Assembly: GCA_037951105.1 (NCBI GenBank)
Contig: JBAMJV010007438.1
Location: forward strand, 1-64,000
Direction of reading: 5' to 3'
Length of the DNA stretch: 64,000 bases
Source: Echinarachnius parma
Lineage: Eukaryota; Echinodermata; Echinoidea; Clypeasteroida; Echinarachniidae
Made by a program: the position numbers and the translations under genes. How positions within the stretch are numbered: the first letter of the stretch is position 1; each line of letters starts with the position of its first letter. This document shows, piece by piece, positions 13,801 to 22,679 of the stretch. The notes beneath the pieces are model-generated. The model was given only the letters and a program-made list of their open reading frames with translations. It was not told the origin of the DNA and searched no databases.

Positions 13801-16800
13801 TTCATAACGTATTTTTGTTGTTGACACAGTCATGGCACAAAATCGTAACAAGTATACATTATTTACGTCAGGTGACCCAGAAAGAATCCACATATAATTT
13901 GTGTTTGTAAGTTGTCAAAAGAATGGAAAATGACCAAGGAAAACTAACATAATTAGGAACGATGAGATTCTGGAAAGGAGTATTAAACTGGGATTGGAGA
14001 GATCTTTAAAAGATGTTTCATTGTCCAAAGAAAGATAACTACCAGAAAAGTGGGTTCTTGGGAAAGATAATCCTTGTACAAATAATAATATACTTGACAG
14101 GAGGATTCTTACCATAATGTGCTCGCTAAGAGTATCAATGGAGATGATGTTATCGAAGATGACCCTGCAAACCAGATTGAAACAAAGTTGGTCCGTAATA
14201 ACCGGTGAACGTATATAACCAACGAAATCCCACGGAGAAAATGTAATAAAATACTACTGCATATGCTCGAATTACCTTGGTCTGTTGGAAATCTCTTATT
14301 AGAAACATACAAAAAAGGGAAGCCTTGTAAAGTAAAACATGAAAAAGGAAAAATATATAGGCACAATTTAAGAAAATTGAAATTACAATGAATAATATCA
14401 TAGCAAAAATTAATGTAATTAACGTTTAGTCTTTTTCTATCATCTTGAACCAAATTGACCAAAATGTAATTGAATTAAAGCGTTCAACGAAAATAAAAAC
14501 AAATCAGAAAGTAATTCCGGCCTAGTTGTCCTCAAACATTATTGGAACAGAATAATCTTCACTTGTTTGTTTGATTTGTTTGTTTTTTCCGAAATCACAT
14601 AAGTAAATACAACAATATAGTGAATTGACCTAATTCAGCAGAATTGCAAGAAACCCGCTGTTCTTCCTTGGGGTCCCACAATTTTATGAATTCGAAATAT
14701 GTGAATTAAACATGTTCTGTCCATCAGTCCACAATTTGTATTCATTTTTTTTACCCTTTATCTTTTTTAAAGATAATAAAATAGTAATGGGTGGGTAAAA
14801 GAATTACGCTCTATTTGAAGAAGACAAATTCACCTATATTTAGCAATATGGATGGTAAAGTTTGATTAAAGACAAAATACTGAACTTGAAGAAAATACAA
14901 GCACACAAAGTGTATGTATCAAATTGAAGAACATGTTCATGTTCAAGAAAATGTGAAGGTAATAATGTAATACTGTGAAGTAAGTTGTATACAAACAAGA
15001 AATGTTCATATAATAATGAAAATATATATCTATTACGAGTTACGTTGATTATTATTACCTGGACACTTCGAGAAGAAAGTCACTGAAATCTCTTTGCTTC
15101 ATGAGTCCATTACAAACCTGTTCATAAATAGATTGGTCTAAATTAGTGTGTTTTCTTTACCACATGTCACACTTAAAGGGGACCACCAGGCAAAGAACAA
15201 TACATTATTAACTGTTTTGGTAACTCTGTGTGATTTTAAAAAGATGTCCAACACTTTGCAAAGGGTTGTGTAATTACCACCACTTATGGAACCAATATGG
15301 CATCATGGTTCCGTTTGCGCCAGACGTCTGGGAGTGCGTCAGTTATATTCAAGCGTACGGTTAGGAGACAACAGAATCACGAACGATGCGGTCTTCCTAG
15401 TCTTCGTATGCAGACTCATGAACACATGCTTTGGTATGGTGATGCGTTTTCCAATAATACTTTTTTTGGAAACATATTTTTCTGAACTTTTTGGTGTTAT
15501 TTTTGGGTGGTGGTACCCTTTAAGCCACACATTAATCACAAAATTGTAAATCAAAAAGGGATCAATTTGTATGTTGGTTACAAATCATTACTAGTACTTT
15601 TAATCGTAATTTATAAAAATTAAAAAAAAAATGTATAAATAACTTTTTATAACGATCCTCATTCTGACGTCGTATTTAGCCACGCGACAGAATACGGACA
15701 ATTGTACTGTTCTGCTATGATGCATTGATTTCATTTTGATTTTGATTTTATTTCCACAATTCTTTTCAGACACAACAATTGGTATACCAAATGACATAAT
15801 AAAGTAACATAGTCAACAATCATAAAACACACAAACTATTGTGTTAAAATATTGATCATCGAGATACAGGTGTGTAATTTGATACATGTACAGCATAGAC
15901 TTGATTTGCTTTGGATTTGGGATATATTCGATGGACCGTACCTGCACTTTGTCCAGGGCGATTCCAACCCATGTGAAATAGGTTGCAGCAATCTAGCAAC
16001 AACAATAAAGAAATACGGAAATTAAGGTACAATTAGTTGAAAAATGAAAACAATAGTATAACAATACAGAAAAAGTTTATATATGAAGGCTCGTGATTAA
16101 CAAATACCTTTCTCACATTTTCGTCATTCAAATAACCGCTTTGTGAAGTAATTAATAGGATGGTTTTTTGTTCATTAAAAAATAAATCCAATTTTTTAAT
16201 TTCCAATAATTCATTTTGAAAATTCTGACCATTACCTTTCGTTCCATATCGGTGAAGGGTGTGTTGCCAATATGCCTACTCAATTCCATGACAGCTAGAA
16301 TAATAAGAAACAAGAAATAAGAAACATCATTACGACTTATTTGGACCTCAAACTTAGGGCAAAATAATATTACACAATACCATATTAGTGACTTAATATA
16401 AGGAGAAGATGGAAAATCTAGATTTTCAAAAAAGGTTAGAAACTAATTACATTGTCAGCAAGAATATAAAATACGGTACCACTTGAATTAAGAAGAAAAT
16501 CTTACTAAGGACAAATCTTAGAATACAGTCAAACTTGTCTTAATGGCCACCTGTCTATAGCAGCCAACCTGCCCAAAATGGCTACTAAAAGTAATTATAT
16601 GCGAAGAAAACAATGCCACAAATTATGTCTATACAGGGTGGCCCCCCAAAAACGGAACGGGGCACTTCCCAAAATATAGTAACAAATGTATTATGTCCAT
16701 CGGATAGGGTGTCTTTTCAAATGAACAACGATACCAAGAACAGTCAATTTGGTCATGTAGTTTTGTTTTAGGGCGCTGTGAGTGACACCATGTCAGGTTT

Positions 16801-19800
16801 TCTTTTTTGTCAATTTTTACCGAGCCTGTGCTTGATAGATCGCACGTACCGCCTTTCATAGCGTTGAACAAAGCGCGCCATTGTTAGTGTGCACTCAGCC
16901 GTATGCCGAGAGAATGGGCATGTTCGTTGAATGGTATTACGGGCAGGGGGTACAATTTAACTGGCATTGACTAGGGAAAAATTGACAAAAATAGGCACCT
17001 GACATGGTCTCCCTCACAGCGTCCTAAAACAAAAAAACTACACGACCAAAATTACTGTTCTTGGTATCGTTTTTCATTTGGAAAAGACACCATGCATATC
17101 CAATGGACATAAATATGTTGGTACTATATTTTGGGAAGTGCCCCGTTCCGGGCCACTCTGTATAGAGATCGCCTGTCAACAGTGGTCACTTCTCTTGGTT
17201 TCAGTTGGTGTTCACTAATTAAAAAAAACACAGGTTTGACTGTACCACCCTTGTTTTTTTTTTTGTATGTTTGTTTGTATAAAATGTTGGAGTTCATTGA
17301 CTTACCTACTATTTCTCCGTTGGGTTGTATGAGGGGCAGGCAGAGGACAGACTGGGCAAGACTCCCGTCTCGTCCGGTTCCTTGTGGGAATCGCTCGTCC
17401 TTAGTTAGATCAAACAGACAATTAAAACAAATACAAAAATACAAATATTGTTTATTTAAGTTTGAAGTTTGATACCAACAAAAATCACAGCGTAATAGTT
17501 ATATAATGTAAAAATGTGCTAAACATTTGATATATTTTTCTCAAATACCAACATGACCAATGGGTAAAATATTGAAAAGAATAGTGAGTAATGCAATGCT
17601 TTAGCAAGCAGAATAAATCAGCTATTTACATGGCATAACAAAACCGAAGTCGTATACAAGATGATGATATTTGGGACGAAAAATAGATTCAAGTCGGTGA
17701 TTCTTATTGACAACCCTTTCTAGTAATTTTCCCCGACTTTTTAATTTCCTTGCTTTGGTTTTATATAATTATACCGATATCGATCTACGTTATTCTGAAT
17801 TTTAGCTCTCTCAGTCAGAGCAAACGTCGATAATCGAAGAATTAAGTCGGGAATTTAGTGTCAACATTCGCTGGATATTTCATTACCAACGCACGATCGA
17901 AATAATATTCAGATTATCCTTGTTGAAACTAATTGCGTGCCATAGCCACCACCTACCCCTAGGATATCATGTGAGAAGACTGGTCTGAGACTGTGAGCCA
18001 CGTGGGCTGCTATGATGGTCTCCGGAACGATTGGAGCAAACGGGATCAACTGCAAACTGCAATCATCGAAAGAGAATACAATTTGAATGTTGGCTAGCAT
18101 GCTCCCTGGGTTGTTGAAAAGGTGCACAACATAATATGCTGGTCGGAATATGGACACACATGTTCGTTATCATGGTTATAATATTTATCAATATGTCCAA
18201 CATAAAACAAGACAAGCATTCAAATGATCTAATTTTGGTACTATGCATGTGAGCATGTAAAACTTACGATTATTAATAAATGATTTATGAAATGAAACTC
18301 ACCTGCGATCTATTTCAATGCACATGTAGAGGCTCTGAAATGAAACGAAACAAAATACAACAATAACGAAACAAGTTGTGGGTGTCTTACTTTTGTGTTT
18401 TAACTTCCCCGATTGTAAATTGTTAATATTTCTAAACAAAGACAACGAATAGGTTTTTTTTTCTCATAAAAACAACAATTGTTTCACCAGAAGGCGATTA
18501 TATGCAGTCCTAAAAGAGAAGAACAGAATTATTTTATATATGCACATAAATTATGATTTATGATATAGGCAATCTGACACATTGGTCCGTATTCTTAGGT
18601 CGTGTTGACTTTGTGACATTTTGATTTTAGTGACAACATTATTATTACTAAAAAGTAACAGCTAAAAAAACAGTGGAGTAGCATATTAGAGGACTTGTGG
18701 ATGTTGGTAGGGGTGGGATTGGGATGCAGTTATGCCACTGACTAAAGAGTACAGGGCCAGGCTGTTGTACATTATACTCACCGCATCTTGTGCTCCGACC
18801 ATAAAGAGAAAGGCCTCGTCTGCCTGTACAGCTATTTTAAGCAGAGGTGATTTTGAAAAAAAAAGTAAGTTAAATGGATTTTGTCGGCATTGTTATGAAC
18901 ATACTTATCTGTTTATCTAAATAATCATTCATAAATCATCATAACTAAGATTTAATCTAGATGTTATCATCGGTATTATGGCCATTAGCGTAGTATGATA
19001 TTTTTTGTTTTGTTTGCTTGTTTGTTTGTTGTAGTTTATGTTGTAACTGTTGGTGTTGTTAAAGGGATGGTTGCGTTTTGGTATAGAGGGCGCTACACAA
19101 AATAATTTGTTGGTGAGATAATGAAAAACTGAGTGCCGAATTTGAAAGAGCATACAATTTTAATGACAGAATAAACTTTATTTGATCAAAATCGTTTCAG
19201 AATTGGCTGAAATATCAATAAACATAACCATTTGTATTAATTGTGTTTTTTTTTAAATAGTTGTTGATTATCTCTACAAAACATCACATGCACAATATGT
19301 TATTTAAAATGGTTGAAACCAATGAGTTTTTAGAGAGCGCCCTCTTGAGTTTTAAAGCTCTTTTTGAATGATAACAGGCTGTTTACTTAGTCGTTTGTAA
19401 TTGTTGTATTCCTTTTGAGCATGACGGAGTTATAATTATTAGTTTGTAATGTAATGGTGCATGTTTTAGTTACTAAAATTCAGTTTGACTAAAACTGTAC
19501 TCTCTTTACCAGAACTCAACTATCCCTTTAATGGATCGAATCGACTGAGACGGAGGGGATAGGTGTAAAATAATCGGAAAGCACGATCGTATTAATAATC
19601 TTAAGGCAAAAGCTAACCATTTTTATTTGATGCGTTATGTTTGTACATTTATTTCTTAATGTATTTATTACGCTTTTCCTTTTCATCTATTTATTATTTG
19701 TTTATTTATTTACTTATTTATCGTTATGTTTTAGTTATTTATTCATTTAGTGTATCTTGATTGTATTCATGGGGGGGGGGGGGGGGGGGGGGTACAGCTG

Positions 19801-20962
19801 CACCCCAATGTGTATACACCAATTTGTATTTGGTACTTATTAACACCAACCTGTGGAGATGTTTTTGCTGAGATGATAGAGAACATCCGGGATGTTCTCC
19901 TGGTCTTCCAATCTCTCCACCATGTCGACCAGAAATGTCTTGACATCGTCTTCCTCGCTCGGACACTTGAGAAATAAAACATGAATTGCAAACCAAATGA
20001 AACATTAATGCCGTTTAACTTCAAATGATACAGGGATGGGATGGGGATAGGGAGAGGGTGGGGATCGAGGGAGAGGGTGGGGATCGAGGGAGAGAGAGGG
20101 GAGAGAGTGTGGCTGTGGAAAAGCACCGCGGGGACTAAATCGATTTAAATTTAATTTATTTCTTGATATAATCTGTTGTGTGCGCCACATGAATAAAGAT
20201 ATCTATTGCCATATATAGAGTAGGAGAATATGGATGAATAAATAAGTAGATATACGAGATACCATTTTAGATGGGGGCAATGTTATTTGTACCTGTAACC
20301 AATGCATGTAATCACAGCCAAATATACCAAATCTTTTACATGTACTTCATTCTTTTTTTTTAATAACATAAATTATACGTCTTAAGTGAAAACGAGAATT
20401 AAAATCATATTTGGCTAGTTTTACTTGCATGATAAATACACACAATTCTGTTTGTATCATTTTATTTTAACACAATATTATAAATAGACAATAGACTCCT
20501 TTGCAACAGTTACATATTTCTCAAAAGCTTTGAGATTAGCATTAATTGGTCATGTTCGTAAAAATGCTTACCAGAATATTACCGTTCTTGAAAGAAGATG
20601 GCCGTTGTTTAGCTTGTTTAGCCCCTGATTTAGATAACTGCACTGCAAAATTAAAGTTGAAAGAAAATATATTCAGATATAAATATTTCTGGGTTAACAA
20701 GGAAACAATAACAATAACAATAATAACAATAAGAATCACCATAATCATAGTCGTTACCACAATCCATTATAATATAGCCATCAGCGTTATCATATTTAAA
20801 CCCCGTCATTCATTCACTGCAGTTTATCATCATTATCATCACCAATATCATCTTAATCATCATCACCATCATCATCACAGCCGATACCAACAACCATCAT
20901 CACTTTCACCACTGGTCATCATTATTATCATCATCACTGTCATCATCATCATCGTCATCGTT

Positions 20963-21005
<43 letters not shown>

Positions 21006-22127
21006 CCACCACCACCATCATTACCATCACCACGACCACCATCATCAGAACAACGCCATTAAAACGATATTTATCACCAATATCATGATCATAATCATAA
21101 TCATGATGATCATCAAGAATCATCATCATCATTATAATCTTCATCATCATCATCAATTATCGTTAAACAACCCTAGTTTTTCCCGCGTCCTTTCGCTGTA
21201 ACTAGTGTATGTTTGCACAACTCACACTCTTCTCCTTGATTGCCGGATGACCCTTTGTTGAGGAACCACTTATGGACCTCCTCCTCTGAGCAGTGTTGCC
21301 TCACGTACTCCTCGACCAGCCAGGGGTTATCCCGCAGGTACCGGTTCACTTCTCTCGGGGTGCTAAGGATTCCTGATGGGATAGAAGAAAGCATGACTTC
21401 AGATGAAATTATTACTATTTGGGTAGAGTTTAGATTTTACTATATTCTAACCAGTGATGCTCACTCTGAATCAATTTATTTAAGCTATTGCCTATTTTCC
21501 CCAGGGATAAGATCAATTTCTACTTATTTCTTCATGGTGGTGGTGGTGGTGGTGCATGGTGATGATGATGATGATGATGATGATGATGAGGATGATGAGT
21601 AGGAGGAGGAGGAGGTGGATAATGATGGTGGTGATGATGATGATGACGATGAGGAGAAGGAGGAGGAGGAGGAGGTGGATGATGATGATGATGATCATGA
21701 TGATGGTGGTGGTGGTCCTGCTGCTGCTGCGTATGACGATGATGAAGATGATGGAGGTGGTGATGGTGGAGATGGTGGTTTTGCTGTTGTAAGCAAGCAG
21801 TCCACTTGTGTGGCACCATATCATGTTGTTTATTCACGTTGTCATGAAAAATTCCCCGTTAATTTTGTTTAATAATTTATTTTTTTTAATAAAAAAAAGC
21901 CTACCTGTGCCAGCCGCGGATGCCATCGAATGATCGGGAATTCGAGACTGGCGGGTTGAGTGCGGTCTGTCGTCGTAGGCGTGGGTGTGCTGCTCGGTTT
22001 GTTGGCACTGTGCAGTCGTGGGTCTGGAGTTAACTATCTCACTTAAGTTGCCCGAGAAAACCGACTGAGAGGAATACCCGGGCAAGGGTGGAAGACGGCG
22101 TTCCAATTGCTTCCATGGGGAAGACAT
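2315..22127 (-). CDS. PDE10A: PDE10A-like cyclic nucleotide phosphodiesterase, complete gene of 23 coding exons
   Basis: The product should hydrolyse cAMP and cGMP to 5'-nucleotides in the cytosol or at membranes. The joined exons total 2,580 nt: 859 residues plus stop, against just under 800 for the human enzyme. Residues 80-112 form a helical segment like vertebrate PDE10 N-termini. GAF-A is about 160-314 (DERFPQGTG near 247) and GAF-B about 345-500 ([29 protein letters not shown]). The catalytic domain is about 550-830. It has the proton-donor His597, metal ligands His601, His635, Asp636 and Asp746, the signature [12 protein letters not shown], and invariant Gln798 with clamp Phe801. Exon order, phases and residue-by-residue resemblance to PDE10A (rather than PDE2, 5 or 11) support the call. 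The start is the first in-frame ATG of exon 1. The extra length is mostly an unconserved 75-residue N-terminus. Homology is recalled from memory, not searched. Confidence 0.95.
3227..3315 (-). CDS. PDE10A: PDE10A-like coding exon 22
   Basis: Encodes [20 protein letters not shown] and then ESAPMLSGC. It contains clamp residue Phe801 and aligns with [20 protein letters not shown]. Donor GTATGT. Confidence 0.9.
3511..3888. mobile_element. Family C MITE-like element (copy 1)
   Basis: About 380 bp, from AAAGGGATCTAATAACTTTG to GGATTTGGACAATGTCCCTT before TTAA. The same sequence recurs at 45311-45690 and 52331-52680, with fragments at 27520-27735, 50330-50520 and 51530-51695. It sits in the intron between exons 21 and 22 of the PDE10A-like gene. 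No coding content. Confidence 0.7.
4566..4826. repeat. Trinucleotide microsatellite (TAC/CTA)n
   Basis: About 260 bp of TAC units with GAC interruptions near 4590-4610 and a GTAGTAGTA inversion near 4669. The apparent poly-serine reading frame on the minus strand is a by-product of the repeat. Confidence 0.95.
5144..5168. repeat. Poly-C tract
   Basis: A C homopolymer with one T interruption, followed by GGGGCTACACCAC, a phrase that recurs near other G/C tracts in the window. It probably belongs to a dispersed repeat. Confidence 0.85.
5318..5398 (-). CDS. PDE10A: PDE10A-like coding exon 21 (substrate pocket)
   Basis: Encodes [18 protein letters not shown] and then NLPNLAQEQ. It ends on invariant Gln798, which grips the purine ring in this family. 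Donor GTAACC. Confidence 0.93.
6030..7470. repeat. Diverged duplication of an intron segment split by a mobile element
   Basis: The blocks at about 6030-6470 and 7190-7470 share ordered words (TTGTTTAGCTTATGGTAA versus TTGCTTAGCTTAGGGTAA, then AAAAGCGTT, then ACTAG.TAACAG and TCTTTCAAACT-like words). The element at 6540-7042 lies between them. The first block also holds a 17-bp-arm perfect hairpin at 6146-6183. Confidence 0.5.
6540..7042. mobile_element. Family B TTAA-flanked element (copy 1)
   Basis: TTAA on both sides of AGGGGTAGTTTAGTTTTGG and its mirror at the right end; 503 bp, non-coding. Other copies lie at 19063-19527, 25530-27480 (split) and 57127-58011 (with an insertion). TTAA duplications fit piggyBac- or Kolobok-type elements; which one is not decidable here. 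Confidence 0.75.
7548..7659 (-). CDS. PDE10A: PDE10A-like coding exon 20 (catalytic domain)
   Basis: Encodes [16 protein letters not shown] and then [11 protein letters not shown]. Asp746 in TTCDL is the fourth metal ligand. Donor GTATAT. Confidence 0.93.
8447..8568 (-). CDS. PDE10A: PDE10A-like coding exon 19 (catalytic domain)
   Basis: Encodes [18 protein letters not shown] and then [28 protein letters not shown] is identical to vertebrate PDE10A. Donor GTTTGT. Confidence 0.93.
9037..9055. repeat. Poly-G tract
   Basis: A run of about 18 G in a PDE10A-like intron, near a CATAAAGAGTTGCG segment. It is an assembly- and polymerase-prone site. Confidence 0.9.
9231..9437 (-). CDS. PDE10A: PDE10A-like coding exon 18 (catalytic core)
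   Basis: Encodes residues 625-693: [18 protein letters not shown], then STMEKHH and DGHNIFSNL. It carries metal ligands His635 and Asp636 and the class I PDE signature. Donor GTAAGT. Confidence 0.96.
10142..10292 (-). CDS. PDE10A: PDE10A-like coding exon 17 (catalytic histidines)
   Basis: Encodes [20 protein letters not shown] and then [19 protein letters not shown]. It supplies the proton-donor His597 and metal ligand His601. This is the only complete copy of five tandem exon-17-like sequences; the other four lie upstream in the gene's direction. Donor GTATGT. Confidence 0.95.
10385..10935 (-). pseudogene. Array of four clipped exon-17 copies in a PDE10A-like intron
   Basis: Exon-like starts AG|CTTTGACC or close variants recur at 10456, 10625, 10775 and 10935, spaced 150-169 bp from each other and from functional exon 17 (10292). 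Each keeps a pyrimidine tract, the acceptor and up to about 70 bp of exon, and ends before the catalytic histidines with no donor. The 10625 copy has a four-base insertion that shifts the frame; the 10935 copy is only about 45 bp. Confidence 0.85.
11066..11149 (-). CDS. PDE10A: PDE10A-like coding exon 16 (catalytic domain)
   Basis: Encodes [20 protein letters not shown] and then ENLFGPN. It corresponds to the helix before the first catalytic histidines. Donor GTAAGT. Confidence 0.85.
11336..11592. mobile_element. Small inverted-repeat element rich in G/C tracts
   Basis: Ends AGGCGCCGGAAG and CTTCCGGCGCGCCT pair, and the interior has matching GGGGGG/CCCCCC and TTTTGCCCCC blocks. About 257 bp, non-coding, in the intron between exons 15 and 16 of the PDE10A-like gene. 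Confidence 0.6.
11947..12095 (-). CDS. PDE10A: PDE10A-like coding exon 15 (linker to catalytic domain)
   Basis: Encodes [20 protein letters not shown] and then [17 protein letters not shown]. It is the helical linker and first catalytic helices, similar in layout to IYRVTMEKLSYHS of human PDE10A. Donor GTAACC. Confidence 0.88.
12225..12300 (-). pseudogene. Decayed fragment of PDE10A-like exon 14
   Basis: Reads [12 protein letters not shown], matching [12 protein letters not shown] of exon 14 (12600-12798), and the DNA matches over the AACTCGTCGGCGAT core. No splice sites or flanking exon sequence remain. It lies about 300 bp downstream of its source in the gene's direction. Confidence 0.8.
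12600..12798 (-). CDS. PDE10A: PDE10A-like coding exon 14 (GAF-B)
   Basis: Encodes [18 protein letters not shown] and then IGVVQMVNK and [16 protein letters not shown], the C-terminal half of GAF-B. Donor GTATTC. A decayed piece of this exon lies about 300 bp further on in the next intron. Confidence 0.93.
12980..13199. mobile_element. Mariner-like MITE
   Basis: About 220 bp with inverted ends CAGTGTAACCAAGAATTATT and a matching CAATAATT...CACACTG right end, both running into TTTGGACACC. The CAG...CTG ends and TA-rich flanks suit a Tc1/mariner-derived element. No coding content. Confidence 0.65.
13324..13559 (-). CDS. PDE10A: PDE10A-like coding exon 13 (GAF-B)
   Basis: Encodes residues 352-430, with [30 protein letters not shown] and [14 protein letters not shown] of PDE10 is known to bind cAMP, and this exon carries much of that pocket. 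Donor GTACGC. Confidence 0.93.
13771..13805. repeat. (ATTTC)n microsatellite
   Basis: Seven consecutive ATTTC-type units in the intron between exons 12 and 13 of the PDE10A-like gene. Confidence 0.9.
14113..14164 (-). CDS. PDE10A: PDE10A-like coding exon 12 (start of GAF-B)
   Basis: Encodes [17 protein letters not shown], matching YFDNIVAIDSLLEHIM of PDE10A. The 52-nt exon is fixed by phase and by its GTAAGA donor. Confidence 0.88.
15059..15117 (-). CDS. PDE10A: PDE10A-like coding exon 11 (inter-GAF helix)
   Basis: Encodes [19 protein letters not shown], the connecting helix between the GAF domains (human VCRGLAKQTELNDFLLDVS). Donor GTAATA. Confidence 0.88.
15177..15519. mobile_element. TTAA-flanked MITE-like element
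   Basis: TTAA bounds AGGGGACCACC on the left and GGTGGTACCCT on the right; about 343 bp, non-coding. It begins about 60 bp upstream of PDE10A-like exon 11, inside the intron. Confidence 0.6.
15942..15992 (-). CDS. PDE10A: PDE10A-like coding exon 10 (end of GAF-A)
   Basis: A 51-nt, phase 0/0 exon encoding [17 protein letters not shown]. It aligns with the last GAF-A helix (VATANLAWASVAIHQVQ). Donor GTACGG. Confidence 0.85.
16236..16294 (-). CDS. PDE10A: PDE10A-like coding exon 9 (GAF-A)
   Basis: Encodes [20 protein letters not shown], aligned with ILELYRHWGKEAF of human PDE10A. The exon lies between two mobile-element insertions. Donor GTAATG. Confidence 0.85.
16527..17252. mobile_element. 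Tigger/pogo-like MITE interrupted by a foldback element
   Basis: Outer ends ACAGTCAAACTTGTCTTAAT and CAGGTTTGACTGTA belong to a family seen intact at 51284-51466. A Tc1-like foldback (16634-17160) is inserted within it. The outer family has CAG...CTG ends with TA flanks, as in pogo/Tigger elements; the superfamily is inferred. Confidence 0.7.
16634..17160. mobile_element. Tc1/mariner-like foldback element
   Basis: Begins CAGGGTGGCCCC and ends GGGCCACTCTG, with TA on both sides. Paired arms of roughly 200 bp hold TCTTGGTATCGTT and TTGTCAATTTTTACC-type blocks in opposite order. Non-autonomous. A one-armed relative lies at 57540-57875. Open frames inside it are not a real gene. Confidence 0.75.
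17306..17399 (-). CDS. PDE10A: PDE10A-like coding exon 8 (GAF-A core)
   Basis: Encodes [20 protein letters not shown] and then [11 protein letters not shown]. This is the most conserved GAF-A stretch and nearly matches DERFPRGTG and SVLCLPI of PDE10A. Donor GTAAGT. Confidence 0.92.
17957..18056 (-). CDS. PDE10A: PDE10A-like coding exon 7 (GAF-A)
   Basis: Encodes [20 protein letters not shown] and then [13 protein letters not shown], aligned with the RLIPAGPI to LLVEDILG stretch of GAF-A. Donor GTAGGT. Confidence 0.9.
18303..18334 (-). CDS. PDE10A: PDE10A-like coding exon 6 (GAF-A, 32 nt)
   Basis: Very short exon encoding [10 protein letters not shown], matching SLCIFTPPG of human PDE10A. 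It is recognised by phase (0 to 2), a pyrimidine-rich acceptor and a GTGAGT donor. Simple open-frame searches miss it. Confidence 0.8.
18782..18831 (-). CDS. PDE10A: PDE10A-like coding exon 5 (GAF-A)
   Basis: A 50-nt exon encoding [17 protein letters not shown], aligned with the first strands of GAF-A (KIATKADGFALYFLGE in human PDE10A). Donor GTGAGT. Confidence 0.85.
19063..19527. mobile_element. Family B TTAA-flanked element (copy 2)
   Basis: TTAA at 19059-19062 and 19528-19531 flank AGGGATGGTTGCG and AACTCAACTATCCCT. It shares ordered interior words (GAGGGCGCT, AATAAACTTTATTTGATCAA) with the copy at 6540-7042, in opposite orientation. Confidence 0.75.
19771..19792. repeat. Poly-G tract
   Basis: About 22 G in a row, 60 bp from PDE10A-like exon 4. 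Confidence 0.9.
19851..19965 (-). CDS. PDE10A: PDE10A-like coding exon 4 (start of GAF-A)
   Basis: Encodes [20 protein letters not shown] and then [11 protein letters not shown], which matches the entry helix of GAF-A in PDE10. Phase 0 in, phase 1 out, donor GTTGGT. A poly-G tract lies about 60 bp downstream in the intron. Confidence 0.88.
20572..20642 (-). CDS. PDE10A: PDE10A-like coding exon 3
   Basis: Encodes a basic Ser/Lys linker ([19 protein letters not shown]). Two AG acceptors lie 5 nt apart. Only the upstream one (exon start 20642) keeps the reading phase with exon 2. Donor GTAAGC. Confidence 0.75.
20698..21170. repeat. ATC/CAT-rich microsatellite block
   Basis: Long stretches of ATC, ACC and ATA triplets in the intron between exons 2 and 3 of the PDE10A-like gene. 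The long Ile/Thr and Met/Val reading frames across it are repeat artefacts. Confidence 0.92.
21226..21372 (-). CDS. PDE10A: PDE10A-like coding exon 2
   Basis: Encodes residues 75-123, including [18 protein letters not shown] and SEEEVHKWF. This is the amphipathic N-terminal segment shared by PDE10 and its relatives. The donor is a strong GTGAGT inside a longer open frame, so the open frame overshoots the true exon end. Confidence 0.85.
21534..21792. repeat. GAT/GGA/GGT microsatellite block
   Basis: Triplet repeats of GGT, GAT and GGA, ending in GCTGCTGCTGC, in the first intron of the PDE10A-like gene. Open in five frames because stops are excluded by the repeat; not coding. Confidence 0.92.
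21905..22127 (-). CDS. PDE10A: PDE10A-like coding exon 1 (start codon)
   Basis: Begins [11 protein letters not shown] and encodes residues 1-74, a Pro/Ser/Gln/His-rich stretch with no domain I recognise. It ends in phase 1 before GTAGGC. The first ATG of the open frame lies at its 5' end, downstream of a GC-rich promoter-like region. Confidence 0.85.
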
Positions 22128-22199
22128 GATCACAGTGATTGATATCGAAACATATCAAAAAGTCATCAAAATAAGCAGTGACATGATTTAAAAAGAAAA

Positions 22200-22350
22200 A
22201 TAAATGAGAAATTGAATAAGCGCGCCATAAAATACCCGCGCAAACTGTCTCTATATTCGCGTATCAATCGCATTACTGAATCACTGATTGGCTCAAAGTT
22301 AGGAAACGCGCATGCGCAATACGCACGATTACATCCGGTCTGCGCGACAT
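22200..22350 (-). promoter_or_regulatory. Promoter-like GC-rich region of the PDE10A-like gene (NRF-1 motif, CCAAT box)
   Basis: A CpG-rich island in an AT-rich setting. It contains the palindrome GCGCATGCGC (22308-22317, a match to the NRF-1 consensus) and ATTGG (22287-22291, CCAAT on the minus strand), about 160-190 bp upstream of the start codon. Motif identity is known biology; promoter activity is inferred. Confidence 0.5.
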
Positions 22351-22679
22351 GTGATTTTGACCTGGCACAATTTCTTCTTGTTTTACAAACCAAAAAATAC
22401 GTCTGTGACCTCTGACGCCCGAGACATTTTTTTATTTTTTATTTTTTTTAATTGAAAACTATTACTAATCACAATGCAACATGATAACATATTTTCAATA
22501 AAATGTTTACAACAGAAGTGAGTAAGATAATCCGATACATTTTATGTAGGAAGAAGGTCAACCAAATTACTGACAATGACCCGAAGGGGCCATTCTCTAC
22601 AGTATCAACAGCAACACACAAACTCTGAGGCGTTCGCAAATTCATTTTTCGTCCGTACAACCACTGAATGAAATAAGCT

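Noticed and set aside
16629-16871. 80-codon minus-strand frame similar to one at 57534-57776
   Set aside because: Both lie in arms of the Tc1-like foldback repeat; the likeness comes from the shared element, and no transposase motif is seen.
20546-21837. Long Ile/Thr-, Met-, His- and Asp-rich reading frames
   Set aside because: Triplet microsatellites in phosphodiesterase introns 1 and 2 are open in several frames at once; the real exons (20572-20642 and 21226-21372) are different.
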